NCBI GenBank assembly: GCA_965221795.1
Contig: OZ244914.1
Location: 2,790,001 to 2,854,000, forward strand
Direction: 5' to 3'
Source: VYFG01 sp965221795
Lineage (GTDB): Bacteria; Pseudomonadota; Gammaproteobacteria; Arenicellales; Poriferihabitantaceae
DNA length: 64,000 bases
Part shown: positions 60,155 to 64,000 of the stretch, one piece after another
How positions within the stretch are numbered: position 1 is the first letter of the stretch
Layout of the letters: every line of letters starts with the position of its first letter
Notes under the pieces: model-generated
Told to the model about the DNA's origin: nothing
What the model saw: only the letters and a program-made list of their open reading frames with translations
Database searches by the model: none
Position numbers and translations under genes: made by a program

Positions 60155-61141
60155 CTACTGAAAGAATGAGCGGGGAAGTACGGGAATGTCCTGTGCATGG
60201 AGACCCCGGGAAAAATCTTCTGTCGATCGATGGCGTTGCGGGTGCCATTTGGAAGCGATGTCAATGAAGGCAGTGCTCGCGGGGTTCAGATTGCTTCGGT
60301 CGCTCCAGATCAGGCTGACCGCATGTTGCGGCAGTTCGGTCTCCAATTGGAAAGAATGCAGACGAGGGTGCCGGTCGATGATGGTTCGGGGGAGGATAGT
60401 GATCAGCCTGCTGGATTTGGCCAGTTCCATGATGACACTCAGCGAGTTGGTTTCGACGGCAATATTCAGGGCAAGGGAATGTTTCCGGCAGTGATCATCA
60501 ATGTGCTGACGCAGGGCAAAATCACGATTGAGCAGAGCCATATCGAGAGAGATTTCAGTACAGGCTGCAGGATCTGCAGTATGGCGACACAGGGGATGCT
60601 CGTTGCCGACTGCCAGAAACAGGAATTCCTGAAACATGATGAGACTTTCATAATCTGATGTGGGATAACCATTTCCGTCCGGTTTGGTGAATGCAATCCC
60701 GATGTCGATGGTGTTTTCGACGACGGATTGTTCGAGGTATTCCTGGGACATCTCGAGTGTTGAGAGAACAATCCCGGGGTAACGTTGGTGGAACAGGTGA
60801 ATCAACTCGTAGGTCAACAAATCGGTAATTGGAGTCCAGCCTAGTCTCAAGGTCCCCCGACTGAGGTCGGCCACATCATTGACTGCCCGTACACCTGCTT
60901 GCAGTTCAACCCGGGCACGGATGGCATATTGCATGTAGGTTTCTCCGGCACTCGTCAGCCGCACCACGCGTCCGGGTCGGATCAGCAACCGGGTTCCCAA
61001 TGTATCTTCCAGCAGTTTGATTTGCTGGGAGAGAGAAGGTTGTGATACATGCAAAACCTCAGCAGCACGGGAAAAACTGCCGTATTCGGCGACCTTCAGA
61101 AAATACTCCAAGGCACGAGGGTACAATATCTTTCGATACAT
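60155..61141 (-). CDS. CynR-like LysR regulator of the thiocyanate operon
   Basis: A 328-residue LysR protein (winged helix VAEYGSFSRAAEVLHVSQPS, effector domain from about residue 95). The sequence follows CynR, the cyanate regulator, closely in VRLTSAGETYMQYAIRARVE, VADLSRGTLRLG, LSTLEMSQEYLEQSV and FALRQHIDDHC. Divergent position to scnB indicates it controls thiocyanate hydrolase; thiocyanate hydrolysis gives carbonyl sulfide and ammonia, while the related route gives cyanate, so either could be the effector. ATG 61141 was preferred to TTG 61150. Confidence 0.93.
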   Translation of the reverse strand: MYRKILYPRALEYFLKVAEYGSFSRAAEVLHVSQPSLSQQIKLLEDTLGTRLLIRPGRVVRLTSAGETYMQYAIRARVELQAGVRAVNDVADLSRGTLRLGWTPITDLLTYELIHLFHQRYPGIVLSTLEMSQEYLEQSVVENTIDIGIAFTKPDGNGYPTSDYESLIMFQEFLFLAVGNEHPLCRHTADPAACTEISLDMALLNRDFALRQHIDDHCRKHSLALNIAVETNSLSVIMELAKSSRLITILPRTIIDRHPRLHSFQLETELPQHAVSLIWSDRSNLNPASTAFIDIASKWHPQRHRSTEDFSRGLHAQDIPVLPRSFFQ

Positions 61142-61461
61142 GGTCGTCAATCTCGATGAATGCTATGGATTGCAATTCCCCCCTGGAATCAAGGAGCATT
61201 TCCGGGGAGAAAATTTCATGGAAGTCGAAGAATTCTACCGTTACTTATAAGAATTTCCTATAGATTAGATACGATAATACAGATTGATCCGATGGTTTTC
61301 GGGACATAGAATGGCTTGCAGAGTCTACAGATTCCTTTCGCTGGAACGGCTCCTGCTGGCACTGAAACCAGAACAATCGGTTCCATGCCGGCAACCGGAC
61401 TGCGATTGTGATGCTGTCGACACAACGACAACCTTATCACCGCAGGAGGAAATTATCGGAC
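61142..61461. promoter_or_regulatory. Divergent regulatory region lysR / scnB
   Basis: The 320-base region contains no gene. ATA-N9-TAT at 61247-61261 is a T-N11-A LysR-type box, next to the palindrome CTTATAAG (61244-61251). An AT-rich stretch with TATAGATTAGATACGATAAT follows and could hold the scnB promoter. A GGAGG at 61444-61448 lies 13 bases before scnB ATG. Confidence 0.45.
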
Positions 61462-61896
61462 ATGTCTTCTTCTACCCGAGACCGGATCATGCGGCATCTG
61501 GAGATTGTCAAGCAATTCCAGCCAGCCCTGCATGTTGAAACGCATGCACCTCCTCCGGACATGGTCGATGACGACCACTACCGTGCCTACACACGCTCTT
61601 CGCATGACCTTGGAGGGGAACCCGATATCCCCATCCCTTGGGAGGAAAAGGAGGAAGAGATCTGGGAACACAATACCTTCGTTACCTGCGAAGTGTTGGC
61701 ATGGAGAGGAGTCTGGAATGCGGAAGAACGCCGCCGGCGCCAGAACGTGGATGTTGGCCAGACGATTTACCTCGGCCTGCCATACTATGGGCGTTGGCTC
61801 ATGACTGCAGCCTTGGTTTTGGTCGACAAGCAATATGTCACCCTGACCGAACTGCAGGACAAGATACATGAAGTGAGGCAGCGTTATGAGCAATAA
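61462..61896 (+). CDS. scnB: Thiocyanate hydrolase beta subunit
   Basis: A 144-residue subunit similar to the N-terminal part of nitrile hydratase beta. Features are RIMRHLEIVKQFQPALHVET, ARSSHDLGGEPDIPIPWEEK-like segment, WEHNTFVTCEVLAWRGVWNA and YYGRWLMTAALVLVDKQYVT. Thiocyanate hydrolase (SCNase) of Thiobacillus thioparus has the same gene order scnB-scnA-scnC, whereas nitrile hydratase carries a longer beta chain. It overlaps scnA by 11 bases. The enzyme converts thiocyanate to carbonyl sulfide and ammonia in the cytoplasm. Confidence 0.9.
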   Translation: MSSSTRDRIMRHLEIVKQFQPALHVETHAPPPDMVDDDHYRAYTRSSHDLGGEPDIPIPWEEKEEEIWEHNTFVTCEVLAWRGVWNAEERRRRQNVDVGQTIYLGLPYYGRWLMTAALVLVDKQYVTLTELQDKIHEVRQRYEQ

Positions 61897-62257
61897 GCCA
61901 GTATACGACCGCGAACATCACGTTAAGAAAGCCACCGGTATTGGCGATCCGCAGTGTTTTGCCGGGGAAGCGTCGGCAGCCAGATTCAAGGTGGGGGATC
62001 GAGTCCGGGTTCGTGATCTTCCGGATCTCTTCTACACCCGGACACAAACCTATCTGCGTGGTACGGAGTGCACGGTTTCCGCTGTCGTTTATGAAAGTCC
62101 TGCGGCAGAAAACGAGGCTTGGGACAACACTCACGAAGTGGAATGGTTCTACAGCCTTGTTTTCAAGCAAAGTGCCCTGTGGCCTGATTATCCCGCGGCC
62201 TTTGGTGAAGATACGCTGGAAACAGAACTGCCGGAGCGTTGGTTGGAGCCGGCCTGA
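61886..62257 (+). CDS. scnA: Thiocyanate hydrolase alpha subunit
   Basis: A 123-residue subunit with the SH3-like barrel found at the C-terminus of nitrile hydratase beta (FKVGDRVRVRDL, YLRGTECTVSAVV, HEVEWFYSLVFKQSALWPDY). The split of beta into two chains (scnB plus scnA) is the hallmark of SCNase over typical nitrile hydratase. The ATG 61886 lies within the end of scnB. Confidence 0.92.
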   Translation: MSNKPVYDREHHVKKATGIGDPQCFAGEASAARFKVGDRVRVRDLPDLFYTRTQTYLRGTECTVSAVVYESPAAENEAWDNTHEVEWFYSLVFKQSALWPDYPAAFGEDTLETELPERWLEPA

Positions 62258-62312
62258 TGGTCAAATGCAGTTGACAGAATAATTGCCTAAATCTCTGGAG
62301 GAAAAAAATACG

Positions 62313-63008
62313 ATGTCTGACGATCACAAGCATGCGCCGATGGTCGATGAAGTCAGTGAGTTCGAGATTCTCGAAATTGCCGTTCGTGAACTGGCCATCG
62401 AAAAAGGCCTGTTTACCCAAGAAGACCATAATGCCTGGACCGAATACATGCATACCCTCGGCCCGCTGCCTGCCGCGAGACTGGTGGCCAAGGCCTGGCT
62501 GGATCCGGATTTCCGCAAACTGGCAGTGGAAGATGGCGTCAAGGCCAGCCTGGAAGTGGGAATCGATTGGGTCAGGTCCATGCCGACCCAATTCGGTACG
62601 CCCAGCGATTATTGCAGTTTTCGGGTCATGGAAGACACCCCGACCCTTCATCATGTAGTGGTCTGTACCCTGTGCTCCTGCTATCCGCGCCCGATTCTCG
62701 GTCAGTCGCCGGAATGGTATCGGACACCCAACTACCGTCGACGCTTGGTTCGTTGGCCTCGGCAGGTGCTTTCTGAATTTGGCCTGCAATTGCCGGAAGA
62801 GGTCGAGGTAAGAGTGGTAGATTCCAACCAGAAGTCTCGCTTTGTCGTCTTGCCGATGCGCCCCGAGGGTACCGAAGGTTGGACCGAAGACCAGTTGACC
62901 GAAATCGTAACGCGTGATTGCCTGATTGGCGTCTCCCTGCCCAAACCCGGAAAGACGGCAAATGATCCCCGCCGGGTCCGCAAGGCATTGAAGCCGTATC
63001 ATCATTAG
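62313..63008 (+). CDS. scnC: Thiocyanate hydrolase gamma subunit, cobalt-binding
   Basis: A 231-residue catalytic subunit. The cobalt claw VCTLCSC has Cys118, Cys121 and Cys123, the last two normally oxidised to sulfinic and sulfenic acids; the CTLCSC wording marks the cobalt rather than the iron type (CSLCSC). The rest follows nitrile hydratase alpha (AWTEYMHTLGPLPAARLVAK, FRVMEDTPTLHHVVVCTLCS). The ATG 62313 has GGAGG 11 bases upstream. It pairs with ScnA and ScnB as a heterohexamer or dodecamer. Confidence 0.95.
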   Translation: MSDDHKHAPMVDEVSEFEILEIAVRELAIEKGLFTQEDHNAWTEYMHTLGPLPAARLVAKAWLDPDFRKLAVEDGVKASLEVGIDWVRSMPTQFGTPSDYCSFRVMEDTPTLHHVVVCTLCSCYPRPILGQSPEWYRTPNYRRRLVRWPRQVLSEFGLQLPEEVEVRVVDSNQKSRFVVLPMRPEGTEGWTEDQLTEIVTRDCLIGVSLPKPGKTANDPRRVRKALKPYHH

Positions 63009-63032
63009 ACTCGCTGTCTGGAAATCACTACG

Positions 63033-63431
63033 ATGACTTCGATCAATCCCGACAAAGTCGTGCTGGATCAGGAGATGCAAGCCCGGGGGCTGGATAATTC
63101 TCCGGTCGATCTTCTGGAACAAATCAGGCAAAAAGGTCGGTATTGGGAGGATCTGGCTACCGAATGGGGGGTTGATCATCCGGACCCGCCCTGGAAGGTC
63201 TGGCTGGAAGCGACTTGTGAAGTCCTGGCGGAAAAAAACTGTGCCTTGCCGGCACTGGAACGGCGATGGGAAGAAGATGACCTCAGTGAAGACTTATACC
63301 GGGATGTGCCGTTTCCGGAAAGACAATTGCTGGCTCTGGCCCACTCGATGATCCGGCGTGGGCTGATTGATGAGAACGAGTTGGCAGCGCGGACCGAGTC
63401 CGTTGCAAAACGGCTGAATATGGTGGACTGA
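63033..63431 (+). CDS. SCNase accessory (activator) protein, P15K-like
   Basis: A 132-residue protein resembling the small nitrile-hydratase accessory/activator domain (GRYWEDLATEWGVDHPDPPW, KVWLEATCEVLAEKNCALPA). It lies 24 bases behind scnC. Such proteins help insert cobalt or oxidise the claw cysteines. The match is by position and length, so the specific mechanism is inference. Confidence 0.75.
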   Translation: MTSINPDKVVLDQEMQARGLDNSPVDLLEQIRQKGRYWEDLATEWGVDHPDPPWKVWLEATCEVLAEKNCALPALERRWEEDDLSEDLYRDVPFPERQLLALAHSMIRRGLIDENELAARTESVAKRLNMVD

Positions 63432-63472
63432 ATTTTACTTGAGGCAAGTGCCCCCTTATCTGGATTGACAAC

Positions 63473-64000
63473 GTGAATCATCCTACCACTACCAAGGGCG
63501 TTGTTATCCGTATTGAAAATCTTTCCCATCAATACTCCAGCAAGTCACCATTGACCTTTGAGGGAGTGAATATCCATGCCAATTCCGGTGAAGCATTGAC
63601 CATTATTGGCCGGTCCGGATGTGGCAAGTCCACATTGTTGCATGTGGTTGCGGGTCTTCTGCCGTACACGATGGGCCGGGTGCAACTGGATGAAGAGGAT
63701 GTGGCGGCCCCCTCTTCCCGTTGGGTCATGATGTTCCAGGCTCCTCATTTGTTTCCATGGATGAATGTTCGGCAAAACGTCGGGATCGGACTGCGATTTG
63801 CGAAATGGTCCCGAGACCGTATTCGGTCCCGGGTGGATGAGGCACTGGAACTCGTTCATCTGGAAGAGTTCGCGCATAAGAACACCCAGGACCTGTCCGG
63901 CGGGCAGCAACAACGGGTTGCACTGGCCCGGTCGTTGGTGATGGAACCGGAAATGTTGCTGCTGGACGAACCTTTCTCGGCACTGGATGCTTTCACCCGA
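63473..64000 (+). CDS. ABC transporter ATP-binding protein, SsuB/NrtD/CynD type (3' end outside window)
   Basis: The first 176 residues of an importer ATPase. Walker A is GRSGCGKST, the Q-loop region is MMFQAPHLFPWMNVRQNV, the signature is DLSGGQQQRVALARS and Walker B is LLLDEPFSALDAFTR. This wording is of the nitrate/taurine/sulfonate/cyanate import group. The start is GTG 63473 because the frame is closed at 63440 and no ATG exists earlier. Co-orientation with scnBAC (42 bases after the accessory gene) suggests import of thiocyanate or a related anion; the permease and binding protein should follow beyond the window. Confidence 0.93.
   Translation, partial: MNHPTTTKGVVIRIENLSHQYSSKSPLTFEGVNIHANSGEALTIIGRSGCGKSTLLHVVAGLLPYTMGRVQLDEEDVAAPSSRWVMMFQAPHLFPWMNVRQNVGIGLRFAKWSRDRIRSRVDEALELVHLEEFAHKNTQDLSGGQQQRVALARSLVMEPEMLLLDEPFSALDAFTR

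Noticed and set aside
61462..63431. Nitrile hydratase rather than thiocyanate hydrolase
   Set aside because: The beta chain is split into two genes in the order scnB-scnA-scnC and there is no amidase nearby; the split is the mark of thiocyanate hydrolase, although a tree would be decisive.

Overview
The window reads as a chromosome segment of a Gram-negative, probably gammaproteobacterial, chemolithoautotrophic sulfur oxidiser. The evidence is a thiocyanate hydrolase operon (scnBAC-like) at the right end, a transketolase / phosphoglycerate kinase / fructose-bisphosphate aldolase cluster of the kind used in the Calvin cycle, a large Mrp-type cation/proton antiporter operon, and a Pseudomonas-like gene order around tonB-algH-ruvX-pyrR-pyrB-pyrC'. 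The species cannot be named from this sequence; halophilic or alkaliphilic thiocyanate-using sulfur oxidisers are the best guess. No rRNA, tRNA or CRISPR was found.

Layout. 1-1.5 kb: end of a PotA/CysA-like ABC ATPase gene and a LysR regulator. 1.85-4.0 kb: small accessory patch with a tyrosine recombinase and coiled-coil ORFs. 4.2-10.5 kb: housekeeping genes (folA, thyA, a penicillin-binding transpeptidase, a J-domain membrane protein, DUF924, an ADP-ribosylglycohydrolase, an SprT-like protease with duplicated flanking domains). 10.5-13.5 kb: GC-rich accessory patch with a repeat-built coiled-coil membrane protein, a FitAB/VapBC toxin-antitoxin pair and decayed mobile-element pieces. 13.6-20.9 kb: a ribose-type ABC importer operon in which one permease is fused to an SMP-30/strictosidine-synthase-like propeller and followed by a second propeller protein. 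21-28.4 kb: cysE, degP, then the minus-strand run tonB-algH-ruvX-pyrR-pyrB-pyrC', whose dihydroorotase has lost its metal ligands. 28.5-31.8 kb: an island (methyltransferase remnant, AbiE toxin-antitoxin, orphan CoxG-like gene, transposase remnant) sitting where gshB, pilG and pilH would be expected. 31.8-38.2 kb: pilI-pilJ-chpA-chpC chemosensory genes for type IV pili. 38.2-43.5 kb: an inositol-phosphatase family gene, then tkt-pgk-fba.

43.7-46.7 kb: a two-gene surface module (inverse-autotransporter-like barrel with Calx-beta domain, plus a lipoprotein). It is preceded by a promoter-like element and a strongly structured leader with two mutually exclusive pairings, one of which covers the ribosome binding site; this is the best candidate for an undescribed regulatory RNA here. 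46.7-50.3 kb: transposase remnant, TerC and RDD membrane proteins, an AT-rich gap with three perfect DnaA boxes (candidate replication origin or DnaA-controlled site), and a DadA-like oxidoreductase. 50.4-57.7 kb: the Mrp operon on the minus strand (order E-F-G-B-C-D-D'-small-D''), preceded by a hairpin plus T-run that looks like a transcription attenuator. 58.3-60 kb: a truncated HsdM remnant and a winged-helix / HATPase / STAS-like regulator whose promoter carries three 8-bp direct repeats exactly 22 bp apart. 60.2-64 kb: a CynR-like LysR regulator divergent from scnB-scnA-scnC, an accessory gene and an SsuB/NrtD-like ABC ATPase cut off by the window edge.
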